Below are positions 55,899 through 64,000 of a stretch of DNA of 64,000 nucleotides, piece after piece. Under the pieces are notes generated by a model that saw nothing but the letters and a program-made list of their open reading frames with translations, did not search any database and had not been told where the DNA came from. The translations under genes were made by a program, and so were the position numbers. How positions within the stretch are numbered: the first letter of the stretch is position 1; each line of letters opens with the position of its first letter. The stretch comes from Nitrosomonas sp. (lineage in GTDB: Bacteria > Pseudomonadota > Gammaproteobacteria > Burkholderiales > Nitrosomonadaceae): contig JAMXAG010000001.1 of assembly GCA_024281675.1 (NCBI GenBank), forward strand, positions 62,001 through 126,000, in the 5' to 3' direction.

Positions 55899-57227
55899 AT
55901 GAAAGTTAGTATCTTTGGTACAGGTTACGTTGGTTTGGTTACTGGTAGCTGCTTGGCAGAAGTCGGTCACAATGTGTTTTGTATCGATATTGATCAGAAT
56001 AAGATCGACAATTTGAATAAAGGTATTTTGCCGATATGGGAACCCGGGCTTGAAAATATCGTTGAACGAGGCGTGCGTGAGGGGCGTTTGCATTTTACTA
56101 CGGATGCAGCTAAAGCCATTGAACACAGTGAAATCCAAATCATTGCCGTGGGTACTCCACCAAGTGAAGATGGGTCTGCAGATCTACAGCATGTTTTAAA
56201 GGTTGCTGAGGATATTGCTCAAAACATGCAGGATTATAAAGTAGTGCTGAATAAATCAACTGTTCCGGTAGGTTCGGCAAAAAAGGTACAAGCAAAAATC
56301 AATCAGATATTGGCTGAGCGCGGGAAACAAATTCCATTCGATGTGGTTTCAAATCCAGAGTTTCTAAAGGAAGGCGCGGCTGTCGATGATTTTATGAAGC
56401 CGGATCGTATTATTATTGGAACGCAATCGGCAAAAGCGAAAGAATGTATGGTTGAGCTTTATGAGCCGTTTAACCGCAATCATGAACGCACTCTATTCAT
56501 GGATGTTGAAAGTGCAGAACTGACAAAATATGCAGCCAATGCGATGCTGGCAACCAAGATTAGTTTTATGAATGAATTGGCCAACATTGCAGAGAAACTA
56601 GGCGCAGATATTGAGCAAGTGCGTCATGGTATCGGTGCAGATCCACGTATTGGATATCACTTTATTTATCCAGGTTGTGGTTATGGCGGTAGCTGCTTTC
56701 CTAAAGACGTGCAAGCACTGCAAAAGGCAGCTGAACAAGTTGGTTATGATGCCGAGTTGCTTAAAGCAACAGAAACGGTTAATTATCGTCAGAAAAATAA
56801 ATTATTCGAAAAAGTCAAACAACATTTTGGCGGTACCAACGCGCTTGCCGGTAAAACCATGGCTGTGTGGGGACTCAGCTTTAAGCCGAATACCGATGAT
56901 ATGCGAGAAGCACCTAGCCGTACGTTGATCGAAGCACTTTGGGAATCGGGCGTAAAAGTACAGGCCTTTGACCCAGTGGCGATGAAAGAGTGTCAGCGTA
57001 TCTATGGTCAACGTGACGATTTGATTCTTATGGGTACTAAAGAGCAAGCATTACGTAATGCAGATGCATTGATTATTGTTACGGAATGGCAGCAATTTCG
57101 GGTGCCAGATTTCGATCTCGTTAAAGCCGAGCTTATTAGTCCTACCATTTTTGATGGTCGCAATTTATTCGGCGTAGAAGCCATGAAACGTCGTGGCTTT
57201 GTCTATTATTCGATCGGAAGAAGTTAA
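55899..57227 (+). CDS. ugd: UDP-glucose 6-dehydrogenase
   Basis: Ugd oxidises UDP-glucose to UDP-glucuronate. The 442-aa enzyme has the NAD motif [19 protein letters not shown], the linker [15 protein letters not shown], the catalytic Cys in [11 protein letters not shown] and the C-terminal [20 protein letters not shown] 55899 suits the ribosome binding site better than the ATG two codons earlier at 55893. It is followed after four bases by UDP-glucuronate epimerase, so the two make UDP-galacturonate. The glycan made here is therefore probably acidic. Confidence 0.95.
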   Translation: MKVSIFGTGYVGLVTGSCLAEVGHNVFCIDIDQNKIDNLNKGILPIWEPGLENIVERGVREGRLHFTTDAAKAIEHSEIQIIAVGTPPSEDGSADLQHVLKVAEDIAQNMQDYKVVLNKSTVPVGSAKKVQAKINQILAERGKQIPFDVVSNPEFLKEGAAVDDFMKPDRIIIGTQSAKAKECMVELYEPFNRNHERTLFMDVESAELTKYAANAMLATKISFMNELANIAEKLGADIEQVRHGIGADPRIGYHFIYPGCGYGGSCFPKDVQALQKAAEQVGYDAELLKATETVNYRQKNKLFEKVKQHFGGTNALAGKTMAVWGLSFKPNTDDMREAPSRTLIEALWESGVKVQAFDPVAMKECQRIYGQRDDLILMGTKEQALRNADALIIVTEWQQFRVPDFDLVKAELISPTIFDGRNLFGVEAMKRRGFVYYSIGRS

Positions 57228-57231
57228 TGTT

Positions 57232-58242
57232 ATGAAAGTTCTGGTAACAGGTGTTGCTGGTTTTATCGGTATGCATGTTGCGCAGGTTTTGCTCAAACGG
57301 GGTGATGAGGTGATAGGGATTGATAATTTCAATGACTATTATGATCCACGCCTCAAACACGCTAGACTTGCGCAACTTGTTGGCTACCCTAATTTTAAAT
57401 TTACGCAAGGCGATATTGCTGATCGACAAACCGTTGAAGACTTATTTGCTAAAGAAAAACCGCAGCGGGTCATTAATCTTGCGGCACAAGCTGGTGTTCG
57501 GTATTCTCTAAAGAATCCATACGTGTATATGCAAACCAATTTGATTGGTTTTGGCAATATACTTGAAGGTTGCCGTCATAATGGGGTAGAACATTTAGTG
57601 TATGCGAGTTCATCCAGTGTATATGGGGCAAATACGCGAATGCCTTTTTCAGTTGATGATAGTGTCGATCATCCGGTGAGTTTGTATGCGGCTACTAAGA
57701 AAGCCAATGAATTGATGGCGCATACCTACAGCCATTTGTATGGATTGCCTACTACAGGGTTGCGTTATTTTACAGTTTACGGCCCCTGGGGGCGTCCGGA
57801 TATGTCTCCTTGGTTATTCACGAGCGCCATTCTTGAGGATCGTACTATCGATGTGTTCAATCATGGCAAAATGCAGCGTGATTTTACCTATGTGGATGAC
57901 ATTGCTGAAGGGACTGTCCGTGTTCTGGATCGTGTTGCGTCACCAGATTCAAATTTTAAAACCGACTCACCCAATCCAGGCTCTAGTTATGCGCCCTATC
58001 GGGTTTATAACATCGGTAACCATCAGCCCGTAGAACTAATCACTTTTATTAAAATAATCGAAGATGCTTTAGGGCGCACCGCCAAAAAGAATTTATTGCC
58101 AATGCAACCAGGTGATGTGGTTGCTACTTACGCTGATGTAGAAGATCTCAAACGTGATATTCACTTTGAACCAAAAACCGAACTCACGATTGGAATCAGA
58201 AAATGGGTGGATTGGTATCGAGGTTATATCAATCAATCGTAA
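57232..58242 (+). CDS. UDP-glucuronate 4-epimerase family protein
   Basis: This 336-aa extended SDR has VTGVAGFIGMHVAQVLL (NAD site), GIDNFNDYYDPRLK (the hallmark of the UDP-GlcA epimerase group), SSSSVYGANT and the catalytic YAATKKANE (YxxxK). It would convert UDP-GlcA from the upstream enzyme to UDP-GalA. ATG 57232 is set by homology. The open frame starting at 57193 overlaps ugd and adds 13 unrelated residues. It is four bases from the ugd stop and probably coupled to it. Confidence 0.92.
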   Translation: MKVLVTGVAGFIGMHVAQVLLKRGDEVIGIDNFNDYYDPRLKHARLAQLVGYPNFKFTQGDIADRQTVEDLFAKEKPQRVINLAAQAGVRYSLKNPYVYMQTNLIGFGNILEGCRHNGVEHLVYASSSSVYGANTRMPFSVDDSVDHPVSLYAATKKANELMAHTYSHLYGLPTTGLRYFTVYGPWGRPDMSPWLFTSAILEDRTIDVFNHGKMQRDFTYVDDIAEGTVRVLDRVASPDSNFKTDSPNPGSSYAPYRVYNIGNHQPVELITFIKIIEDALGRTAKKNLLPMQPGDVVATYADVEDLKRDIHFEPKTELTIGIRKWVDWYRGYINQS

Positions 58243-58320
58243 TTACCATGTTTCCTTGTTCCTGTTGATGATTTTTATCATTTTAGAAAAAGCTTTATAA
58301 CACTATAAATTGTAATCCTT

Positions 58321-59649
58321 ATGGCTTTTTTTAGTCGTATTCGTCATCACATTACCAATCCAGAATCGTATCATCGTCGAATCGCGAGTAGCTTTTTACT
58401 TGTGAGTGCTTTTGTTTTGATAGGTAGGCTAGCCGGCGCAGCCAAGGAAATGGCGATTGCGTGGCGCTATGGTATTAGTGAGATTGTAGATGCATATGTT
58501 TTAGTTTTTTCCCTGATCAGTTGGCCTGTATCTGTTTGGTTTAGTGTTTTATCAATCGTTTTGGTACCGCTTCTGGCCCGCCTGAAAGTAAACAGTGCAA
58601 CAAATATTCAGCAGTTTAGGAATGAAGTGTTTGGATTTACGATTGTTCTAGGCATTATTCTCAGCATACTTATTTACTTTTCATTTCCCTATATCCTGAG
58701 TGCAAGTTGGACAGGGCTGCCTATTTCTACAAAGCATTTGGCTGATAATTTTGCAACAGGATTGGCGCCAATCGCATTGATGGGGATTGTGATCAATTTG
58801 TTTTCTGCGTGGATGCTAGCCAATGGACATCATCGTAATACGCTTTTCGAAGCGATACCCGCATTGGTGATCCTTATGGTGTTGTTTTTGCCACCTACTT
58901 GGATGACTGAGCCCTTGCTTTGGGGTACATTGATAGGTGTAGCGCTTCAGCTAATAGCGTTGTCGATTCCTCTGATGCAAAGGAATCAATTACAAATGCC
59001 ATGTTTTACTTTCCAATCACCTGCCTGGAAAGGTTTTTGGAATGCCATTGGAGTGTTGGCGATTAGCCAAACGTTGATGAGCTTCTCCACAATCATCGAT
59101 CAGTTTACTGCAGCTAACCTAGGGGTTGGCGCAATCTCCACCCTGAGTTATTCCAATCGTGTTCTTGCACTTTTGTTGAGCCTAGGAGCGATGGCAATTG
59201 GTAGGGCGGTTTTACCTGTGTTTTCAGATATGTATGCAAAGCGTGAAGGCGATCTCAAGAAAACTGCATTACAGTGGTGCGGTTGGATGTTTTTGCTTGG
59301 ATTGGGCGTGTGTTTAATATTCTGGATACTTTCACCCTGGGTTATCGCTATCCTCTTTGAAAGAGGACAATTTAGCGCCACGGATACGCAAAGTGTTTCG
59401 GATGTGTTACGTTGGGGATTGATTCAAGTGCCATTTTTTTATGCCGGATTGGTTCTCGTGCAATTACTAGCAAGCCATGAACGTTATAATATCATTGCGT
59501 TTTTTACGGTTACGAATTTGTTCATTAAAATCATCGGTAATTTGTTTCTGCCTGATTTGATGGGGGTGTCAGGAATTGCCTTGTCAACTGGGCTGATGTA
59601 TGTGTGGTCGACTGCTTGTCTTTATATTGCTTCGCGCCGATTCATTTAA
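58321..59649 (+). CDS. MurJ/MviN-family lipid-linked oligosaccharide flippase
   Basis: This 442-aa protein has about twelve membrane helices and the MurJ-type start SFLLVSAFVLIGRLAGAAKE, followed by MAIAWRYGISEIVDAY, plus LERGQF-like FERGQFSATDT near residue 345, typical of MviN/MurJ. In a capsule/EPS context it may export a lipid-linked glycan unit and not be the essential lipid II flippase. A housekeeping murJ would be expected elsewhere. The following glycosyltransferase gene starts 13 bases after its stop. Confidence 0.85.
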   Translation: MAFFSRIRHHITNPESYHRRIASSFLLVSAFVLIGRLAGAAKEMAIAWRYGISEIVDAYVLVFSLISWPVSVWFSVLSIVLVPLLARLKVNSATNIQQFRNEVFGFTIVLGIILSILIYFSFPYILSASWTGLPISTKHLADNFATGLAPIALMGIVINLFSAWMLANGHHRNTLFEAIPALVILMVLFLPPTWMTEPLLWGTLIGVALQLIALSIPLMQRNQLQMPCFTFQSPAWKGFWNAIGVLAISQTLMSFSTIIDQFTAANLGVGAISTLSYSNRVLALLLSLGAMAIGRAVLPVFSDMYAKREGDLKKTALQWCGWMFLLGLGVCLIFWILSPWVIAILFERGQFSATDTQSVSDVLRWGLIQVPFFYAGLVLVQLLASHERYNIIAFFTVTNLFIKIIGNLFLPDLMGVSGIALSTGLMYVWSTACLYIASRRFI

Positions 59650-59662
59650 TCTATGCATTGAT

Positions 59663-60799
59663 ATGAATATTGTAATTTTTATCCATTCTTTGCGCCGAGG
59701 TGGGGCTGAACGTACTGTTGTTAACTTAGCGAATGAATGGTTGAAGCGTGGCAATCAAGTGACAGTGATTACGCTTGAAGATAAATCTACTGATTTTTAT
59801 CAGATGAATACTGGCATTACGCATGTTTCGCTTAATCTTGCTGGAGAATCTTCAAATGTCTTTAATGCAATTTTTACAAACGCAAATCGTATCTTAAAAT
59901 TGCGTGGGATGTTTCGCAGAATTAAACCGGATATTGTGTTGGGTATGATGACAATCAGTGCTGCGCTCGCTATTTTGGCGGGTGTTCGCCTGGGTATTCC
60001 GATCATAGGTTCCGAACGCGTTTATCCTCCTATGTTTCTCCTGAATCGATTTTGGCACAAGATTCGTCAATGGACTTATCCCTATGCAGCGTTGGTGGTC
60101 ATGCAAACGCATAAAGGATTAACTTGGTTACAGGATGAAATTCCACGAGCCAATGGTGCTGTTATTCCCAATCCGATTCCCTATCCATTATCGGTGTTTG
60201 AGCCTAAATTAGCACCGCAGACATTGCTTGTGAATGGGCGCAAGTTGCTATTGGGGGTCGGGCGCTTAGCGGAGCAGAAACGGTTTGACTGTTGTTTAAT
60301 GTCGTTCGCAGCACTCGCAAAGCGATACGTGGATTGGGATCTGGTAATTCTTGGGGAAGGGCCACTGAGAGGGATGTTGGAATCACAAATTAAGGCACTG
60401 GGTTTGGAATCACGCGTGTATTTGCCTGGCGGGGTGGGTAATGTAGGCGATTGGTATGCGCGGGCGGATTTATATGTCATGAGTTCAAGCTTTGAAGGAT
60501 TTCCGAATACATTGGTTGAAGCGATGGCACATGGGTGCGCTGCGGTAAGTTATGATTGCAACACGGGTCCGCGCGATATTATTCGTGATGGCGAGGATGG
60601 GATACTGGTGAATCCTGTGGGGGATGTGGCGGCGTTGACGTCAGCGTTGGATCAATTGATGGGAGATGATGAGCGGCGTGAACGCATGGCACAAAAAGCT
60701 GTTGATGTCCGTGAGCGATTTTCAGTAGAAAGTGTTTTAGCGATGTGGGATAGTCTTTTTATCAAAGTCGTTGCTAAGTCAGCGACACAGTTGAAATAA
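59663..60799 (+). CDS. GT4-type glycosyltransferase, paralogue 1
   Basis: This 378-aa enzyme has the GT-B fold of family 4: an N-terminal domain with LRRGGAERTVVNLANEW and a C-terminal nucleotide-sugar site with LLGVGRLAEQKRFD, LVILGEGPLRG, PGGVGNVGDWYARAD and SSSFEGFPNTLVEAMAHG (the EX7E-type Glu pair). The start at ATG 59663 (MNIVIF) replaces an upstream in-frame start inside the flippase gene. The sugar is unknown. Its C-terminal half is nearly identical at DNA level to the next paralogue. Confidence 0.88.
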   Translation: MNIVIFIHSLRRGGAERTVVNLANEWLKRGNQVTVITLEDKSTDFYQMNTGITHVSLNLAGESSNVFNAIFTNANRILKLRGMFRRIKPDIVLGMMTISAALAILAGVRLGIPIIGSERVYPPMFLLNRFWHKIRQWTYPYAALVVMQTHKGLTWLQDEIPRANGAVIPNPIPYPLSVFEPKLAPQTLLVNGRKLLLGVGRLAEQKRFDCCLMSFAALAKRYVDWDLVILGEGPLRGMLESQIKALGLESRVYLPGGVGNVGDWYARADLYVMSSSFEGFPNTLVEAMAHGCAAVSYDCNTGPRDIIRDGEDGILVNPVGDVAALTSALDQLMGDDERRERMAQKAVDVRERFSVESVLAMWDSLFIKVVAKSATQLK

Positions 60800-62055
60800 T
60801 TGAATGTGTTGTGCATTTTGCGTCTCATGTTGCCAGATTTCGATATCGTTGATATTTCAAATTTGAATATTTGTAACTTTCAGGAAAAGGCAGAGGCGAC
60901 CAAGCATGCTCGATGCAAATTTTTCTAACGAAGTCAAGAAGCAATTAATTTCCGGCATGACCAGACGAATTCTATTTTTAGTTAGCTCAATGAATAGCGG
61001 GGGTGCTGAGAGGGTTGCCGCAAACCTCGCAAATGCATGGGTTGAACGTGGATATCAAGTGACACTTGTAGTAACGTATTCGAAACGCGGTGAATGTTTT
61101 TATGCGCTGTCAGACAAAATTGAGTTGTGCTATTTATCGGATGTGGCGGGAAATTCTTATCAATTTTCCCCGTTTGTTCAATTTAGGCGTCTTTGGGCGC
61201 TACGTTGTTTGATTAAAACTATCCAACCTGATGTGGTATTGTCTTTTCTCACTAATGTGAATGTCGCCACGATATTGGCTGCATGGGGTAGTGGATATGC
61301 TGTGATTGTTTCTGAGCGAATCTATCCTCCTATGGAATTAGTTGGCTGGTTTTATAACTTGCTGCGCGTGCTTACCTATCCCTATGCAGCGTCAGTGGTT
61401 GTGCAGACAAAAGTGGGCATGCAATGGATAATCGAGAATATTCGGGGTGCGCAAAGTACTGTTATTCCTAATCCGGTTCCCTATCCATTATCGGTGTTTG
61501 AGCCTAAATTAGCCCCGCAGACATTGCTTGCGAATGGGCGCAAGTTGCTATTGGGGGTCGGGCGCTTAGTGGATCAGAAACGGTTTGACTGCTGTTTGCT
61601 GTCGTTTGCAACACTCGCAAAGCGATATGCGGATTGGGATCTGGTGATTCTTGGGGAAGGGCCGCTGAGAGGGGCGTTGGAATCACAAATCGAGGCACTG
61701 GGTTTGGAATCACGCGTGTATTTGCCTGGCGGGGTGGGTAATGTAGGTGATTGGTATGCGCGGGCGGATTTATATGTCATGAGCTCAAGCTTTGAAGGAT
61801 TTCCGAATACATTGGTTGAAGCGATGGCACATGGGTGCACTGCGGTAAGTTATGATTGCAATACGGGCCCGCGCGATATTATTCGTGATGGCGAGGACGG
61901 GATGCTGGTGAATCCTGTGGGGGATGTGGCGGCGTTGACGTCAGCGTTGGATCAATTGATGGGAGATGATGAGCGGCGTGAACGCATGGCACAAAAAGCG
62001 ATTGATGTGCGCGAGCGCTTTTCAGTAGAAAGTGTTTTAGCGATGTGGGATGATG
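60155..62055 (+). repeat. Near-identical 600-bp direct repeat in two glycosyltransferases
   Basis: About 600 bp from 60155-60755 recur at 61455-62055 (offset exactly 1300), with only scattered base changes. The repeat covers the nucleotide-sugar-binding halves of the two enzymes, while the acceptor halves differ. This indicates a recent duplication or gene conversion. Confidence 0.9.
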
Positions 62056-62081
62056 TTTTTAGTAAAGTAATAACGCGGTAA
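60906..62081 (+). CDS. GT4-type glycosyltransferase, paralogue 2
   Basis: This 391-aa GT-B enzyme resembles paralogue 1 in its C-terminal half (from about residue 180, with GVGRLVDQKRFD and SSSFEGFPNTLVEAMAHG). It differs in the N-terminal acceptor domain (NSGGAERVAANLANAW). Its first half instead matches paralogue 3 at 63428. I use ATG 60906, but paralogue 3 begins at the position equal to ATG 60957, so the shorter start is possible. It lies between two further glycan genes. Confidence 0.87.
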   Translation: MLDANFSNEVKKQLISGMTRRILFLVSSMNSGGAERVAANLANAWVERGYQVTLVVTYSKRGECFYALSDKIELCYLSDVAGNSYQFSPFVQFRRLWALRCLIKTIQPDVVLSFLTNVNVATILAAWGSGYAVIVSERIYPPMELVGWFYNLLRVLTYPYAASVVVQTKVGMQWIIENIRGAQSTVIPNPVPYPLSVFEPKLAPQTLLANGRKLLLGVGRLVDQKRFDCCLLSFATLAKRYADWDLVILGEGPLRGALESQIEALGLESRVYLPGGVGNVGDWYARADLYVMSSSFEGFPNTLVEAMAHGCTAVSYDCNTGPRDIIRDGEDGMLVNPVGDVAALTSALDQLMGDDERRERMAQKAIDVRERFSVESVLAMWDDVFSKVITR

Positions 62082-62114
62082 TGGAAAAATCGGTATCGTT
62101 CAATTTAATGATAG

Positions 62115-63383
62115 TTGGTTGTGTTGCTAAATAACGATAAACATAATATTCACTGGCTAGCTTCTTTAAGTTTAATAGGGCTAGTGATAGCTTTTTTTAC
62201 GAATTGGCCTATTTACCATCACAAATTTGGTGGGCCAGAAACGACTTGGTATTATGTAATCGCATGGATCATGGCTGCAGCTTTTGTTTTTCTGAGACCG
62301 AGAGCATTGGTATTGTTATTGTCCGAGCCAATGTTTTATTGGTTTTTGGTTTATGCACTATCGGGTTTGCTGTGGGTCGCATTCGTCGATGCAGGTTATT
62401 TTTCGGTCGACGACCGATCATGGCGTAGCCGGTTTCTTATGTTATTACTTTTTGCAGCTTGTTTTGTGTTGACTACAGGGATCGATTTTCGGCGACTTGT
62501 AGCTGTTTGGTTCGGATGTGTTTTATTTGCAGTAGTATGTTTCTGGATAGATTATCTCGTGCCATTTACATTTATTCCGGCAGATCATAGTGCAAGTAAT
62601 CCTGGCCGAGCAGCGGGTTTTTTCGTTAATGCCAATATTGCAGGTGGGCTATTGGTGATCATGTGTATTGCGATTATGCCATTCCTTGCGATGCGTTGGC
62701 GAGTGCTTTTAATTTTAATCATGGGCATGGGTGTGTTCCCAACTTTTTCTCGTTCGGCTACGTTGTTAGCGATATTAGTATCCTTGGTATGGATTCTGCG
62801 TGGTCATCTTAGTAAGAAAACTTTGCTGATATTGTTAATTGCCGTACCGTTTGCATCCATTATTGGCACTACACTATTTTCAAAAGGATTAAGTTCTACA
62901 GAAATTAACCATGACAATGTAGCAGGACGGTTACAATTTTTTGAAACAATGGGTAAAGAAACAGGGGATGAAAGCGCACAGGAGAGGCGGTATGTTGCCC
63001 AATTGGCTTGGCAAAAATTTACTGAGAAACCTCTCGTGGGGCATGGCATGGGAGAACTTGATGAAACGTCTCCGGCATGGGGCTTCCCTCATCCACCACA
63101 TAATATGTATTTGCAAATGATGTTTGAGCAAGGTATATGGGGTGGGATTCTTTATGTCACTTTCTTAGGGATTATTGTGTTCAAGGGGATGCGCTTGTAT
63201 CGTCGTGCTTTGTCTCGCCAAAGTTCTGAGCTTGGCGTCGCGTTTATTTTGATTGCCGTGTATTTTGCATTCCTTGGTTTATTCAGCAATACTTTGTTAA
63301 TTGAAAGCATTGGGATTATCATTCTGGCTTCGTTATTGGTTAAGGAACGTGAGTTTATTTCATCCGATCCAAGATACGCTTGA
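62115..63383 (+). CDS. O-antigen ligase/polymerase-like membrane protein
   Basis: This 422-aa protein has about eleven hydrophobic helices and a large periplasmic loop (about residues 265-345) with RRYVAQLAWQKF, VGHGMGELDETS and PHPPHNMYLQMMFEQG. The HNMYL motif is typical of the Wzy_C/RfaL O-antigen ligase family. It would polymerise or ligate glycan units on the periplasmic side. The true start is unclear: TTG 62115, GTG 62121 and TTG 62124 are possible, and no good ribosome binding site was seen. The first in-frame ATG is internal. Confidence 0.83.
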   Translation: MVVLLNNDKHNIHWLASLSLIGLVIAFFTNWPIYHHKFGGPETTWYYVIAWIMAAAFVFLRPRALVLLLSEPMFYWFLVYALSGLLWVAFVDAGYFSVDDRSWRSRFLMLLLFAACFVLTTGIDFRRLVAVWFGCVLFAVVCFWIDYLVPFTFIPADHSASNPGRAAGFFVNANIAGGLLVIMCIAIMPFLAMRWRVLLILIMGMGVFPTFSRSATLLAILVSLVWILRGHLSKKTLLILLIAVPFASIIGTTLFSKGLSSTEINHDNVAGRLQFFETMGKETGDESAQERRYVAQLAWQKFTEKPLVGHGMGELDETSPAWGFPHPPHNMYLQMMFEQGIWGGILYVTFLGIIVFKGMRLYRRALSRQSSELGVAFILIAVYFAFLGLFSNTLLIESIGIIILASLLVKEREFISSDPRYA

Positions 63384-63427
63384 TAAGGATTTTTCTAGTA
63401 GCTAATTGAGAATAATGAATTTCTGTG

Positions 63428-64000
63428 ATGACTAGAAAAATCCTTTTTTGTGTAAGCGCGATGAGTAGTGGAGGTGCTGAGCGGGTCGCTGCAAACCTGG
63501 CAAATGCATGGGTCGAGCGTGGATATCAAGTGACGCTTGTGGTGACGTATTCGAAACGCGGCGAATGTTTTTATGCGTTGTCAGACAAAATTGAGTTGTG
63601 CTATTTATCTGATCTGGTGGGAAATTTTCATCGACTTGACCTGTTTGTCCAGTTCAAACGTCTTTTGGCACTACGCCATTTGATTAAAACTATCCAACCT
63701 GATGTGGTGCTGTCCTTTCTTACCAATGTGAATGTCGCCACGATATTGGCTGCATGGGGTAGTGGGTATGCTGCGATTGTTTCAGAAAGAACTTATCCAC
63801 CTGTGCGGTCAATCGGTCGGTTCTATGAATCGCTCCGGAAATTGACTTACCCGCATGCAGCGTTGGTGGTTATGCAAACCCATAAAGGGTTGAGTTGGCT
63901 GCAGAGCGCAATTCCACGAGCTAGCGGTACGGTTATTCCTAACCCGGTTTCGTATCCACTATCGGCTTTTGAACCCAGATTAGCTCCGCACACACTGCTT
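63428..64000 (+). CDS. GT4-type glycosyltransferase, paralogue 3, cut by window end
   Basis: The open frame starts at ATG 63428 (MTRKILFCVSAMSSGGAERV) and continues beyond the window. Only about 190 residues are visible. The first 125 residues closely follow paralogue 2 (VTYSKRGECFYALSDKIELC, LSFLTNVNVATILAAWGSGY). Residues about 140-190 instead follow paralogue 1 (AALVVMQTHKGLSWLQ, IPRASG). It is therefore a mosaic. Catalytic halves lie outside the window. The function is presumed to be a sugar transfer in the same glycan. Confidence 0.87.
   Translation, partial: MTRKILFCVSAMSSGGAERVAANLANAWVERGYQVTLVVTYSKRGECFYALSDKIELCYLSDLVGNFHRLDLFVQFKRLLALRHLIKTIQPDVVLSFLTNVNVATILAAWGSGYAAIVSERTYPPVRSIGRFYESLRKLTYPHAALVVMQTHKGLSWLQSAIPRASGTVIPNPVSYPLSAFEPRLAPHTLL

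Overview
The window looks like a chromosomal segment of a betaproteobacterium, most likely an ammonia oxidiser of the Nitrosomonas type. This is an inference from gene content: ZapD, linked metX-metW, a permease-less PTS, DUF455, Cti and several RTX proteins. No rRNA or tRNA gene is visible, so the assignment is not proven. Coding is mixed-strand, mostly core genes, with accessory blocks at 7.5-16 kb, 25.9-31.1 kb, 36.6-45 kb and 55.9-64 kb.

Layout. 0-7.6 kb: Cu(I) P-type ATPase, fatty-acid cis/trans isomerase, metal-dependent hydrolase and a GlxA-type AraC regulator. The regulator's last codons were replaced by an IS1016-like element of the IS1595 family (7564-8275, 8-bp target duplication). 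8.4-16 kb: a methyltransferase, a large FG-GAP/RTX protein, a porin and an MgtC/DUF4010 membrane protein. Between them lie gene remnants: a secreted-protein tail, a broken ParE toxin, a RecJ tail and a Lon tail. 16-25.8 kb: a lipid-headgroup cluster (EEP hydrolase, CarS-like CTP transferase, CDP-alcohol phosphatidyltransferase), ZapD, a CorC-like protein, EIIA-HPr-EI, MetX-MetW and DUF455.

25.9-31.1 kb is a complete compact type II-C CRISPR-Cas locus. A predicted tracrRNA on the minus strand has its own promoter and terminator and diverges from cas9-cas1-cas2. The array that follows has nine repeats and eight 30-nt spacers and is probably read on the minus strand. The repeats end in an extended -10-like element, as in Neisseria II-C arrays.

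31.3-36.6 kb holds a thioesterase and a tightly packed run: KdsB, HpcH/HpaI aldolase, 2-hydroxyacid dehydrogenase, NAD epimerase, HAD phosphatase and 6-phosphogluconolactonase. I read the run as a possible pathway to a CMP-activated 3-deoxy-2-ulosonic acid. Next come a WecA/TagO-like transferase and a PL9-like polysaccharide lyase, each broken by one frameshift. An unusual protein joins a LicD-type phosphotransferase to a cytidylyltransferase, and two small RTX proteins follow. 45-55.5 kb is mostly core: CutA, DsbD, TlpA-like, BON lipoprotein, DUF2784, TtcA, DUF411 with a cytochrome c, CCA-adding enzyme, Sbp and a PD40 protein.

55.9-64 kb is a polysaccharide locus: UDP-glucose dehydrogenase, UDP-glucuronate epimerase, a MurJ-type flippase, three mosaic glycosyltransferase paralogues (the third cut by the window end) and an O-antigen-ligase-like protein. 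With the 32-43 kb genes, the window is rich in cell-surface glycan functions. The best candidates for undescribed biology are the ulosonic-acid cluster, the LicD-cytidylyltransferase fusion and the CarS-like lipid pair.
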